NCBI GenBank assembly: GCA_900771325.1
Contig: CAAGNN010000165.1
Span: forward strand, 1-25,568
Direction of reading: 5' to 3'
Length of the DNA: 25,568 nt
Source of the DNA: Kiritimatiellia bacterium
GTDB taxonomy: Bacteria; Verrucomicrobiota; Kiritimatiellia; RFP12; DVOR01
A program made the translations under genes and the position numbers. Positions 1-8,175 of the stretch are shown here, piece after piece (position 1 is the first letter of the stretch; every line of letters starts with the position of its first letter). The notes under the pieces were generated by a model. It searched no databases and was not told the origin of the DNA. It saw only the letters and a program-made list of their open reading frames with translations.

Positions 1-115
1 GGATGCGAGGCGAACCCGGGGCGGGTCGGGGGGCAACCCGGGGCGGATGCGAGGCGAACCCGGGGCGGGTCGGGGGGCAACCCGGGGCGGATGCGAGGCG
101 AACCCGGGGCGGGTC
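1..115. repeat. 22-bp tandem repeat array, intergenic (array 1)
   Basis: About five units of 22 bp, each built on the core ACCCGGGGCGGGT, with unit starts at 14, 36, 58, 80 and 102 and a partial unit cut by the left edge. Two unit variants alternate, so the array also reads as a perfect 44-bp period. The + strand carries G-runs at 18-43 and 62-87 with loops of 1, 2 and 6 bases, which fits the canonical G-quadruplex pattern. The array lies about 200 bp upstream of topA. The same unit recurs at 10595-10748, 18470-18535 and, inverted, at 25187-25568. Units are contiguous without spacers, so this is not CRISPR. Confidence 0.93.
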
Positions 116-175
116 GTCTGAGACCGGCCCCCACACCTTCCCTCCCCCAGCCCTTCCGTCGCGGAACGCATTTCC

Positions 176-203
176 GTTCACCGTTCACTGTTCACCGTTC
201 ACG
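176..203. repeat. heptamer tandem repeat (GTTCACY x4)
   Basis: Four consecutive 7-bp units, GTTCACC, GTTCACT, GTTCACC and GTTCACG, lie between array 1 and the candidate topA promoter. A different heptamer (CTATCGC x3) follows array 2 at 10765-10785 in the same relative position. Function is unknown; it could be a slippage-prone tract or a binding site. Confidence 0.85.
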
Positions 204-226
204 AACTCGCGTAGCGAGCCCCGGGC

Positions 227-256
227 TTGACAAAGGGGGGGAAGCCGTGCTATTTC
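227..256 (+). promoter_or_regulatory. candidate sigma-70 promoter of topA operon
   Basis: A perfect -35 hexamer TTGACA lies at 227-232. The best -10 is weak (TATTTC at 251-256, 18-bp spacing, only the first three bases matching TATAAT). It sits about 60 bp upstream of the topA start, and the rest of 116-317 shows no gene. Only the -35 is convincing. Confidence 0.4.
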
Positions 257-317
257 TTTATGGCGTTTTTTCCGGAGCGCCCCGCCTGTGGGCTCGTTGA
301 AAGGATTTGGATCGGTT

Positions 318-2759
318 ATGGCTGCCAAGAAGCCCCATGCGTTAGTGATTGTGGAGTCGCCCTCGAAGGCGAAGAAGATTGCCACCTATGTCGACTCGGG
401 AACGGAAGTGATGGCCTCGGTGGGGCATATTCGCGACCTGCCGACCTTCAACCTGGGCGTGAGCATCACCAACCACTTTGAGCCGAATTACATTATCCCC
501 AACGACAAGAAGAAGGTGGTCGAGGAGCTGCAAAAGGCAACCAAGCGGGCGACCACGGTCTACCTGGCAAGCGACCCTGACCGCGAGGGGGAGAGCATTG
601 CCTGGCACCTGTATGAGGTGCTCAAGGATGTCCCCGGCGAGCGCCAGTTCTACCGCGTGCGCTACAACGAAGTGACCAAGGGGGCCGTGCTCAACGCCCT
701 GGCCAACCCCACCGAGATTGACCAGCATTTGGTCGATGCCCAGCAGGCCCGGCGCATTGAGGACCGCCTCTCGGGCTTCAAGATCTCCAAGCTGCTCTCG
801 AACTCGGTGCGCGGGGCGAAGAGTGCCGGGCGCGTGCAGTCGGTGGCGCTGCGGCTGATTGTCGACCGCGAGCGCGCGGTCCAGGGCTTTAAGACCACGC
901 CCTACTGGCTCCTGGGGGCCGAACTGGGGAGCGCAAGCGCGCCCTTCCTGGCGCGTCTGGCGGCCTTGGATGGCAAGGTGCCCAAGTTCTTGGCCTATGG
1001 CAAGGAGGTGCAAGGCATTGCCGACCAGGCGGCGGCCGAGGGCTACTTCGGCGAATTGAACCAGCCCGGGCGCGCGGTGAAGGTCTGTTCGGTGGAGCGC
1101 AAGACGCTGCTGCGCAAGCCGCAGCCGCCCTTCATCACCTCCACCTTGCAGCAAGCGGCGGCCACGCACTTGGGCTACTCGCCCGATCAGACGATGCGCC
1201 TGGCGCAGGCCCTCTACGAAGAGGGGCTCATCACCTATATGCGTACCGACGGCTACACCGTCAGCGCCTCCATCCGCGGCGCCGTCGAGGCCGAGATTGC
1301 CAAGCTCTTCGGCCGCGAATGCGTCCCCGAGAAGCCCAACTTCTATGGCAACAAGGTCAAGAACGCCCAAGAGGCCCACGAGCCGATCCGCCCGACCGAT
1401 GTCACGCGCCGGACGCTGACGGGGGTCGAGCCCCAGCAGGCCAAGCTCTATGATTTGATTTGGAAGCGCTTTGTGGCCAGCCAGATGGCCTCGGCGAAGT
1501 TTGAGCGCACCACGGCGACCTTCGAGCCCACCCTCCCGCCGCCGCTCGCGCACACCTACCGCTTCTCCGCCTCCGCCCAGAAGGTCCTCTTCAAGGGCTT
1601 CTTGAACGTGTGGGCCTACACCCGCCCCGAGGAAGAGGAAGAGGGCCTCACCAAGCTCCCCGCGCTGGAGGTGGGGCAGGTGGTGCCCTGCGTGCGTTGG
1701 CTGCTGACGGCCAAGGAGACGCAGCCCCCGGCGCGCTTCAACGAGGCTTCGCTCGTGCGCGCCCTGGAAGAGAATGGCATCGGCCGCCCCTCCACCTACG
1801 CCTCGATTATCCGTACCCTCCTGGCGCGCGACTACGTCAAGAGCAGCCGGAACCACGTCCTGACCCCCACCGAGATGGGCGTGGCCGCCACCGACTTCCT
1901 CCTTGGCGAGATGCCCGACTTCGTCAACGTGGAGTTCACCGCCCAGATGGAGGACGCCCTCGACAAGGTGGCCGATGGCTCGCGTAATTGGGAGCAGGAG
2001 GTGACCGACTTCTACGCCAAGCTCACCGAGTGGCTGGCGGCCGACCCCGATCGCGTCCGCGCCATTCTCGAGCAACTCAAGCAGGTGACCGCCTGGCGCG
2101 AGCCCACGCGCAACAAGACCGGCAAGATCTCTTGGAGCGACCAGGGCTTCTACGAGGAGATGTGCGAAGCGGTGGCGAAGGGCGAAGCGCCCTCCAAGGC
2201 CCAGTTGGCCACCCTCACCCGCGTGGCCGTCAGCTACCGCGATCAACTCCCCGGCCTGACCGAGGTGGTCGGCGAACTGCCCCCCGCCATCGACAAGGCC
2301 GCCGTCGAGGCCCTCTTTGACGCGCTCGCCGGGCAGACCCTCAACGGCTGGGAACAGCGCTTCACCACCTCCCTCAAGGATCAATTCGAGCGCAAGGGCG
2401 ACCTCTCCCCCAAGCAGCTGGCCATTCTCACGCGCCTGGCCCACCCCGAGACCGATGAGGAGCGCCAAGACAACGAGGTCCCGGCCCGCGAACTCGTCGC
2501 CGCCCTCAGCCAGGTGACCACCTGGAACAAGCCGGTCAAGCGCGGCAGAAAGGTCTACGACGACCAGGAGTTCTGCCAATCCCTCACCACCCAGCTCGAC
2601 ACCAAGCACTTCCTCACCGCGCGCCAGTTCGAGGCCCTCAAGAAGACCGTCCGCGTCTACCAAGCGCAGATTCCCAACTACACCGAGTTGGCCGCCAAGC
2701 ACGGCATCAAAGCCGCCAGCGCGCGTCCCCGCCGCGCAAGCCCCAAGAAGCGCGCCTAA
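318..2759 (+). CDS. topA: DNA topoisomerase I with non-zinc-finger C-terminus
   Basis: Type IA topoisomerase (813 aa) that relaxes negatively supercoiled DNA through a 5'-phosphotyrosine intermediate. The Toprim domain starts with ESPSKAKK (residues 13-20) and has the metal-binding DPDREGE motif (86-92). The active-site tyrosine is Y307 in ITYMRTD, and the conserved GRPSTY is at 489-494. The family normally ends in Cys4 zinc ribbons. Here the last ~230 residues have none and instead show about three related helical modules (roughly 586-645, 655-705, 720-790) with a shared pattern of S/T-x2-Q-x2-x-L-x-R then Y-x2-Q-I/L-P. ATG 318 is chosen over upstream GTG 288 because AAGGA and GGA lie just before it and the family N-terminus begins here. 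First gene of a + strand cluster. Confidence 0.95.
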   Translation: MAAKKPHALVIVESPSKAKKIATYVDSGTEVMASVGHIRDLPTFNLGVSITNHFEPNYIIPNDKKKVVEELQKATKRATTVYLASDPDREGESIAWHLYEVLKDVPGERQFYRVRYNEVTKGAVLNALANPTEIDQHLVDAQQARRIEDRLSGFKISKLLSNSVRGAKSAGRVQSVALRLIVDRERAVQGFKTTPYWLLGAELGSASAPFLARLAALDGKVPKFLAYGKEVQGIADQAAAEGYFGELNQPGRAVKVCSVERKTLLRKPQPPFITSTLQQAAATHLGYSPDQTMRLAQALYEEGLITYMRTDGYTVSASIRGAVEAEIAKLFGRECVPEKPNFYGNKVKNAQEAHEPIRPTDVTRRTLTGVEPQQAKLYDLIWKRFVASQMASAKFERTTATFEPTLPPPLAHTYRFSASAQKVLFKGFLNVWAYTRPEEEEEGLTKLPALEVGQVVPCVRWLLTAKETQPPARFNEASLVRALEENGIGRPSTYASIIRTLLARDYVKSSRNHVLTPTEMGVAATDFLLGEMPDFVNVEFTAQMEDALDKVADGSRNWEQEVTDFYAKLTEWLAADPDRVRAILEQLKQVTAWREPTRNKTGKISWSDQGFYEEMCEAVAKGEAPSKAQLATLTRVAVSYRDQLPGLTEVVGELPPAIDKAAVEALFDALAGQTLNGWEQRFTTSLKDQFERKGDLSPKQLAILTRLAHPETDEERQDNEVPARELVAALSQVTTWNKPVKRGRKVYDDQEFCQSLTTQLDTKHFLTARQFEALKKTVRVYQAQIPNYTELAAKHGIKAASARPRRASPKKRA

Positions 2760-2790
2760 CGCGCCCCACCCCGCCCCAGGAGAAAGCGTT

Positions 2791-3222
2791 ATGCCCGAGA
2801 CCGCGCCAGCCGCCAGCCGTCTGCCCTACCACTATGCCCACCAGGTCCGCGTGCGGTATGCCGAGACCGACCAGATGGGCGTCTGCTGGCACGGGAACTA
2901 CCTCCTTTATCTAGAGGAGGCGCGCGGGGAGGCGTTGCGCGCCACCGGGTGCGGCTCCTACGCCGATTGGGAGGCCGCCGGGGTGATGACGCCGATTGTC
3001 AAGGTGGCTCTCACCTATCACAAGAGCGCGCACTACGATGAGCTGCTGACCATCCACGTCTATGTGGAAGAGCCCCTCAGCGCCCTCATCCGCTTCCGCT
3101 ACGATGTGCGCAACGAGCAGGGCGAACAGGTGCTCGAGGGCACCACCGACCTCGCCTTCATCTCCGCCTCCACCCACCAGCCCTGCCGTCCGCCCCTGGC
3201 ACTGCGTAAGTTCTTCCGTTAA
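2791..3222 (+). CDS. 4HBT/YbgC-family acyl-CoA thioesterase
   Basis: Hotdog-fold thioesterase of 143 aa, the usual length for the YbgC/FadM group, expected to hydrolyse acyl-CoA thioesters in the cytoplasm. The signature RYAETDQMGVCWHGNY at residues 22-37 contains the catalytic Asp27 and the following His34, and E42/E43 with AR complete the helix motif of the family. AGGAG at 2778-2782 is 8 bp upstream of the ATG. The gene follows topA by 31 bp and precedes the PLP protein by 12 bp, so it is probably co-transcribed. In proteobacteria YbgC sits with the tol-pal genes; no such genes are present here, so the substrate is not predictable. Confidence 0.88.
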   Translation: MPETAPAASRLPYHYAHQVRVRYAETDQMGVCWHGNYLLYLEEARGEALRATGCGSYADWEAAGVMTPIVKVALTYHKSAHYDELLTIHVYVEEPLSALIRFRYDVRNEQGEQVLEGTTDLAFISASTHQPCRPPLALRKFFR

Positions 3223-3234
3223 AGGAGCTTTCCG

Positions 3235-4005
3235 ATGGCTTCCCCCACCCTCTCCCCCGCCCCCACCGCGCCGATGGCCGAACTCTACGAGGCCCTCCTC
3301 GCGCGCATCGATGCCGCCGCCAAGCGCGCCGGCCGTTCGGCCGATGAGATCAACCTCGTGGCCGTCACCAAAACCCACGGCCCGGAGGTCGTGCGCGAAG
3401 CGGTCGATGCCGGGATGACCTGCTTCGGCGAGAACAAGGTGCAGGAGGCCGCGTGGAAGATCCCCCTCTCGCCCAGCTGCGCCCACTGGCAGCTCATCGG
3501 CCACCTGCAGAGCAATAAGGCCCGCCACGCCGTCCGCCTCTTCGAGACAATCCACTCGGTCGACAGCATCAAACTCTTCGACACGCTGGAGCAAGCCGCC
3601 CGGCAGGCCGGCACGCGCCCGGAGATCTACCTGGAGCTCAACGTCTCGGGTGAGCCCTCCAAGTATGGTCTTACCCCCGAGGCCGCCCCGGAAGTGGTCG
3701 AACACATCCTCGAGCACGCCCAGGCCCTCTCCCTGACCGGACTGATGACGATGGCCCCCTTCGACCCCGAGTGCGAGCACGCCCGCCCCCACTTCGCCCG
3801 TCTGCGCCAGGTGCAGGGCGAACTCTGCGCGCGCTTCGGCCTCGACCTCCCCCACCTCTCGATGGGGATGACCAACGACTTCGAGGTGGCCATCGAGGAG
3901 GGCGCCACCGATGTGCGCATCGGCACGGCCCTCTTTGGCGCGCGCCCCAAGCTCTCGGCTCTGCGCCCCGCGCCGGATGCCGACACCACCAGCGGAATGC
4001 TGTAA
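3235..4005 (+). CDS. YggS/PLPBP-family pyridoxal phosphate homeostasis protein
   Basis: Fold-type III PLP-binding protein of 256 aa (family usually ~230-250). The PLP lysine is K46 in LVAVTKT. Other family hallmarks are FGENKVQE, HWQLIGHLQSNKAR, the ELNVSGEPSKYG segment, LMTMAP, and LSMGMTNDFEVAIEEGATDVRIG near the C-terminus. The family has no established catalytic activity and controls free PLP and amino-acid pools. The first ~15 residues are a low-complexity extension. AGGAG at about 3224-3228 supports ATG 3235 over the in-frame ATG at 3274. The next gene starts one base after the stop codon. Confidence 0.93.
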   Translation: MASPTLSPAPTAPMAELYEALLARIDAAAKRAGRSADEINLVAVTKTHGPEVVREAVDAGMTCFGENKVQEAAWKIPLSPSCAHWQLIGHLQSNKARHAVRLFETIHSVDSIKLFDTLEQAARQAGTRPEIYLELNVSGEPSKYGLTPEAAPEVVEHILEHAQALSLTGLMTMAPFDPECEHARPHFARLRQVQGELCARFGLDLPHLSMGMTNDFEVAIEEGATDVRIGTALFGARPKLSALRPAPDADTTSGML

Positions 4006-4006
4006 G

Positions 4007-6430
4007 ATGACCTGGCTCCTCTGGGCCCTGGGTGCCTACCTCCTCCTGCAACTCATCCATGCTGGCTACATCTGCGCCGTGGCGCGGCGAGACCGCCGCT
4101 TGCCCCCGGTTTCCGGCTACACCCTCCCGCCGCGCGGCCAAGCCTGCGGCAAGGCGGCCGTGATGCTCCACGGCTTTGCCGACACCCCCGAGGCGTGGCG
4201 GCGCGAAGCCGAAGCCCTCGCCGAGCGCGGCTGGCACGTGGAGGTCCCCCTCCTCTCGCACGAAGAGACCTCCACCCAGTGGCTTGAGGTGGCCGCCGAG
4301 GCCCTCCGCCGAGCGCGGCAGCAGGCGGAGGAGGTCGTTCTCTTCGGTCACTCGATGGGCGGCGCGCTCGCCCTGGCGGTGGCCGCGCGCGAGCGGCCCG
4401 ACGCGCTCGTGTTGTGGGCCCCCTTCTTTGAGCCCTACCTCGGCCCGCGCGCGGTGCCGGTGCTCTACGCCCTCCACCGCCTCCTCTTCCGTTGGCCGCG
4501 CACCCTCACCTTCTTCCCGGCCCTGCGCGTGGCCAAGGGGCAGCCCACCGCCACCTATGCCGTGGCCCGCTCGCTCCCGGTGCGCTCCTTCGCCTCGGCC
4601 CTCGCCGTGCCGCGCCTGGCACGCGCAGCCCTCGACCAAGTCCGCGCCCTGCCCACCGTGGTCCTTCTGCCGCACCGCGACACCGTGGTCCGCCCCGAGC
4701 CCACGCGCCACGCCCTGCCCTGGGCCACCTTCCTGATGGCCGCGAGCCCCCGCACCGGCCACGCGCTCACCAATGCCGCCGACTGGCGCGAGAACCTCGA
4801 GGCCTCCCTGGCGGCCCTCTTCGGCGCGCGCCCCAAGCGCCGAGCCATTCTCTTTGACATCGATGGCACGCTCCTCTACGCCCGGGGCCTCGGCCGCCCG
4901 GCCTTCGCCGATGCCTTCGCGGTGGCCTACGGTCAGCGCGTGGATCTCGAGCACATCTCCTTCGTGGGCGCCACCGACACCGCCGTCATCCGCGAGCTCG
5001 CCGCCCAGCTCGGCATTGCCTCCACCCCGGCCCGCGAGGAGCGCTTCTTCATCGAGCTTACCAAGCGCCTCGACCCGCGCCTCGAAGCCGGTCCGCTGGA
5101 GATCTATCCCGGCGTGGCCGATTTCCTCGCTGCCCTCCGCCGCGCCGGCTACCTCCTAGGCGTCGTCACCGGCAACATCCGCGAGACCGCCTGGAGCAAG
5201 CTCATCCACGCCAAGCTGGCCGACTTCTTTGACTTCGGCGCCTACGCCACCGACCACGCCGACCGCGACCACTTGGCCGCCATTGCCCGCGACCGCGCCC
5301 GGGCCCTCGGTGCCGAGCCCTGCCTGCTCATTGGCGACACGCCCAAGGACATCCAGGCCGCCCACGCCATTGGCCTCCCCTGCCTCGCCGTCACCACCGG
5401 CTGGGTCGACGAACCCACCCTCCAAGCCGCCGGGGCCGATGCCACCATCGCCGGCTTCGCCCGCCTCCCCGAAGCAATGGCCGCCGTGGCGCGTCTGGCC
5501 GGGGTCTGCCCGGTGCGCGTGCTGGCCTGGGAGGTGACGCGCCGTTGCCCGATGGCCTGTAAGCACTGCCGCGGGGCTTCGCGCGATGAAGCCTACGCCG
5601 GCGAACTGACCACCGCGCAGGCCAAGGCGGTCATTGACTCCCTGGATGCCGATGCCGCCCACCCAATGCTCATCTTCACCGGGGGCGAGCCGATGTTCCG
5701 CGAGGACCTGCCCGAGTTGGTCCGCCACGCCACCGCCCGCGGCTTCCGCTGCGTCCTGGCCCCCTGCGGGCGCTTCGCCACCGAAGAGCGCCTGGCCGAA
5801 CTCAAGGCCGCCGGCATTCGCGCCCTCTCGCTGAGCGTCGACGGTCCGGACGCCGCCACCCACGATGCCTTCCGCGGCGTGCCCGGCGCCTTCGAGATGG
5901 CCCTGCGGGCGATGGCCGCCGCGCGCGCAGTGGGCCTCCCCTTCCAGGTCAACCACACCCTCACCCGCGCCAACCGCCACGACCTGCGGGCAATGCGCGA
6001 CTTTGCCCTCGCCCAAGGCGCCACCCGCCTCGACGTCTTCTTCCTGGTCCCCGTGGGCCGCGGCTCGGCCATTGCCGAGCTCTGCCTGAGCGATGGCGAG
6101 ACCGAGGCCGCCCTCGACGAGCTCCTCGCGCTCGATGCCGAAGGTTCGCTCCCCCTGCACGTCACCTGCGAGCCGCGCATCCTCTCGCGCGCCGCTGCGG
6201 CCCCCACCCCGCCCAAGAGCCGCTTCAATGGCTGTATGGCCGGCGCGGGCTTCTGCTTCCTCTCGCACACCGGCGAACTGCGCCCCTGCGGCTTCTTCCC
6301 CGAGGCCGGCGCAAACGTGCGCGACTTCACCTTCAACCTCCCGGCAGCCTACCGCGCCTCGCCCCTCTTTGCGCGCCTGCACGGCGGCCCCACCTGCCTG
6401 GCACGCGCCCTTGCCCAACGCCATGGATAA
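4007..6430 (+). CDS. alpha/beta hydrolase - HAD phosphatase - radical SAM/SPASM fusion
   Basis: A single uninterrupted 807-aa frame holds three enzyme domains. Residues 1-24 form a hydrophobic helix followed by RRDRR, suggesting an inner-membrane anchor with the body in the cytoplasm. Residues ~45-275 are a serine hydrolase with GHSMGG (114-119, Ser116) and likely partners D225 and H252. Residues ~280-505 are a HAD phosphatase of the phosphoglycolate phosphatase type, with FDIDGTLL (D284, D286), the VTGN segment and GDTPKDI. Residues ~506-807 are a radical SAM enzyme with Cys514-x3-Cys518-x2-Cys521 and GGEP (559-562), then four late cysteines (743, 750, 761, 797) that fit a SPASM/Twitch auxiliary cluster. 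The radical SAM part resembles the AhbC/AhbD/NirJ-like group (WEVTRRCP, SLSVDGP, FLVPVGRG). All visible catalytic motifs look intact. Start ATG 4007 follows the previous stop directly; upstream in-frame starts lie inside the yggS-like gene. Confidence 0.88.
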   Translation: MTWLLWALGAYLLLQLIHAGYICAVARRDRRLPPVSGYTLPPRGQACGKAAVMLHGFADTPEAWRREAEALAERGWHVEVPLLSHEETSTQWLEVAAEALRRARQQAEEVVLFGHSMGGALALAVAARERPDALVLWAPFFEPYLGPRAVPVLYALHRLLFRWPRTLTFFPALRVAKGQPTATYAVARSLPVRSFASALAVPRLARAALDQVRALPTVVLLPHRDTVVRPEPTRHALPWATFLMAASPRTGHALTNAADWRENLEASLAALFGARPKRRAILFDIDGTLLYARGLGRPAFADAFAVAYGQRVDLEHISFVGATDTAVIRELAAQLGIASTPAREERFFIELTKRLDPRLEAGPLEIYPGVADFLAALRRAGYLLGVVTGNIRETAWSKLIHAKLADFFDFGAYATDHADRDHLAAIARDRARALGAEPCLLIGDTPKDIQAAHAIGLPCLAVTTGWVDEPTLQAAGADATIAGFARLPEAMAAVARLAGVCPVRVLAWEVTRRCPMACKHCRGASRDEAYAGELTTAQAKAVIDSLDADAAHPMLIFTGGEPMFREDLPELVRHATARGFRCVLAPCGRFATEERLAELKAAGIRALSLSVDGPDAATHDAFRGVPGAFEMALRAMAAARAVGLPFQVNHTLTRANRHDLRAMRDFALAQGATRLDVFFLVPVGRGSAIAELCLSDGETEAALDELLALDAEGSLPLHVTCEPRILSRAAAAPTPPKSRFNGCMAGAGFCFLSHTGELRPCGFFPEAGANVRDFTFNLPAAYRASPLFARLHGGPTCLARALAQRHG

Positions 6431-7226
6431 CCCCGCCCTCGCCCCCCGCCGCTTCAAGATCGTCTGCGCCTACGACGGCACAGCCTACTACGGTTGGCAG
6501 ACGCAGCCAGGCTACACCAGCCTCCAGGAGACCATCGAGGGCGTGCTCGCGGGCATCGTCAAGCACCCCGTGGAGATCCACGCCAGCGGCCGCACCGACC
6601 ACGGCGTCCACGCCCGCGGCCAAGTCTTCCACTGCGACCTCTCCACCCGGATGACCGAGCGCTCGCTCAAGATGGCCCTCAACGCCAATGGCCGCCTGCC
6701 GCAGGATATCCGCGTCACCTCCTGCCGCGAAGTCAGCCCCGCCTTCCACGCTCGCTTCAGCGTGCTCAAGAAGGAGTACCGCTACTACGTCTGGAACACC
6801 CGCCGCCTGCCGCCGACCAAGCGCCTCTACAACGCCCACATCGTCCGCCCCCTCGACCTGGAGGCCATGCGCGCGGCCACCCGCCTGATGCTCGGCACCC
6901 ACGACTTCGCCGCCTTCGCCGCCAACCCCAATCGCCCCATCCCCTCCACCGTCCGCACCCTCTACGCCTTCGAGATCACCAAGCGCGGCTCGCAGATCTG
7001 CTTCCGCGTCCAGGGCAACGGCTTCCTCTACAAGATGGTCCGCAGCCTGGTGGGCTTCCTCCTGCGCGTCGGCGCCGGCCAAGAGCCGCCCGAGAGCGTC
7101 CTCGCGCTCCTCGAGCCAGGCACGCCACGCACCGCGCGCGTCCCCTCCGCCCCAGCCTGCGGCCTCTTCCTCTGGCACGTGTGGTATGGCCCCGTCGCCC
7201 CCGGAGCGCGCGATGGCCGAGCCTAA
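6423..7226 (+). CDS. truA: tRNA pseudouridine(38-40) synthase TruA
   Basis: TruA (267 aa, typical length) isomerises uridines 38-40 in the tRNA anticodon arm. The catalytic aspartate is D59 in SGRTDHGVHARGQV. Other family motifs are YDGTAYYGWQ near the N-terminus, FHARF, the EYRYYVWN strand, HDFAAFA, and GNGFLYKMVRSLVG toward the C-terminus. The ATG lies inside the 3' end of the fusion gene (8-bp overlap), and the 3' end overlaps the next gene by 14 bp, so translation is probably coupled. Confidence 0.96.
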   Translation: MDNPALAPRRFKIVCAYDGTAYYGWQTQPGYTSLQETIEGVLAGIVKHPVEIHASGRTDHGVHARGQVFHCDLSTRMTERSLKMALNANGRLPQDIRVTSCREVSPAFHARFSVLKKEYRYYVWNTRRLPPTKRLYNAHIVRPLDLEAMRAATRLMLGTHDFAAFAANPNRPIPSTVRTLYAFEITKRGSQICFRVQGNGFLYKMVRSLVGFLLRVGAGQEPPESVLALLEPGTPRTARVPSAPACGLFLWHVWYGPVAPGARDGRA

Positions 7227-8175
7227 CGCCGAGAGCGAGCTTTTCACCCTGCTTGTGCCCGGCGGCGTCAGCGAACGGCGGCTCGACCAGTGGCTCGCCG
7301 CGCAGTTGCCCGAGCTCACCCGCTCGCGCATTCAGGCCCTGGCCAAGCAAGGCTGCCTCACCGATGGCGAGGGCCGCCCCATCACCAAGCTCTCCGCCGC
7401 GCCCCAGCCCGGCACAACCCTCCTCCTCGCCCTCCCCCCAGCCGAGCCCACCGACCTCCTCCCCGAAGACATCCCCCTCTCCATCCTCTACGAGGACGAC
7501 CACCTCCTGGCCCTCGACAAGCCCGCCGGCCTCGTGGTCCACCCCGCCTGCGGCCACAGCCACGGCACCCTTGTCAACGCCCTCCTCTTCCACTGCCCCG
7601 ACCTCCAAGGCATCGGCGGCGAGAAGCGCCCGGGCATCGTCCACCGCCTGGATATGGACACCTCCGGCGTGATGGTGGTGGCCAAGACCGAGCGCGCCCA
7701 CCACGCCCTGGTCGAAGCCTTCGCCGAGCACCGCCTCACCAAACGCTACCTCGCCATCACCCACGGCGAGCCAAAGCCCCCCCAAGGCACCCTCGACACC
7801 CTCCTCGGCCGCTCCCCCACCAACCGCCAGAAGATGGCCATCCTCCGCGAGGGCGGCCGCCGCGCCATCACCCACTGGCAGACGCTCCAGCCCCTCCCCG
7901 GCGGCCTCTACGCCCTCCAGTGCCTCATCGACACCGGGCGCACCCACCAGATCCGCGTCCACCTCGCCTCCCTCGGCACCCCCATCGCCGGGGATGCCCT
8001 CTATGGCAAGCCCGGCCTCGACCGCCGCCTTCCCAATCCCCCCACGCGCCAACTCCTCCACGCCCGCGAGCTTGCCCTCGCCCACCCCATCACCGGCGAG
8101 CCCCTCCACTTCGAGGCCCCCCTCCCGGCCGACTTCCTCGCCGCCGGTCTCACCGCCGACCCCGCCGAGCGCTAA
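7213..8175 (+). CDS. RluA/RluD-family rRNA pseudouridine synthase
   Basis: A 320-aa protein with an N-terminal S4 RNA-binding domain (residues ~12-60, RRLDQWLA) followed by the RluA-type catalytic domain. The catalytic aspartate is D147 in GIVHRLDMDTSGVMVVAK. KPAGLVVHP, the KRYLAITHG segment and GRTHQIRVHLASLGTPIAGDALYG are also present. The S4 domain and length fit RluD (23S rRNA U1911/1915/1917) or RluC, but the exact target cannot be read from sequence. ATG 7213 is preferred over ATG 7186 because GGAG lies 6 bp upstream and the S4 domain begins soon after. The stop codon overlaps that of the convergent peptidase gene. Confidence 0.92.
   Translation: MAEPNAESELFTLLVPGGVSERRLDQWLAAQLPELTRSRIQALAKQGCLTDGEGRPITKLSAAPQPGTTLLLALPPAEPTDLLPEDIPLSILYEDDHLLALDKPAGLVVHPACGHSHGTLVNALLFHCPDLQGIGGEKRPGIVHRLDMDTSGVMVVAKTERAHHALVEAFAEHRLTKRYLAITHGEPKPPQGTLDTLLGRSPTNRQKMAILREGGRRAITHWQTLQPLPGGLYALQCLIDTGRTHQIRVHLASLGTPIAGDALYGKPGLDRRLPNPPTRQLLHARELALAHPITGEPLHFEAPLPADFLAAGLTADPAER

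Noticed and set aside
1..115. CRISPR array
   Set aside because: Units are contiguous and nearly identical with no unique spacers, and no cas genes are present. The same applies to 10595-10748 and 25187-25568.
342..2702. 786-codon open frame on the - strand opposite topA
   Set aside because: Low-complexity Gly/Leu/Glu-rich translation, typical antisense shadow of a GC-rich gene; the + strand has every TopA motif.
3911..4006. Upstream start for the triple-fusion gene (adds 32 residues)
   Set aside because: The extra stretch overlaps the end of the YggS-like gene and encodes Arg/Pro-rich sequence; ATG 4007 starts with a clear membrane helix.
5156..6457. 433-codon - strand open frame opposite the radical SAM region
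   Set aside because: Gly/Ala/Glu-rich shadow without motifs; the + strand carries the CxxxCxxC, GGEP and SPASM-type cysteines.
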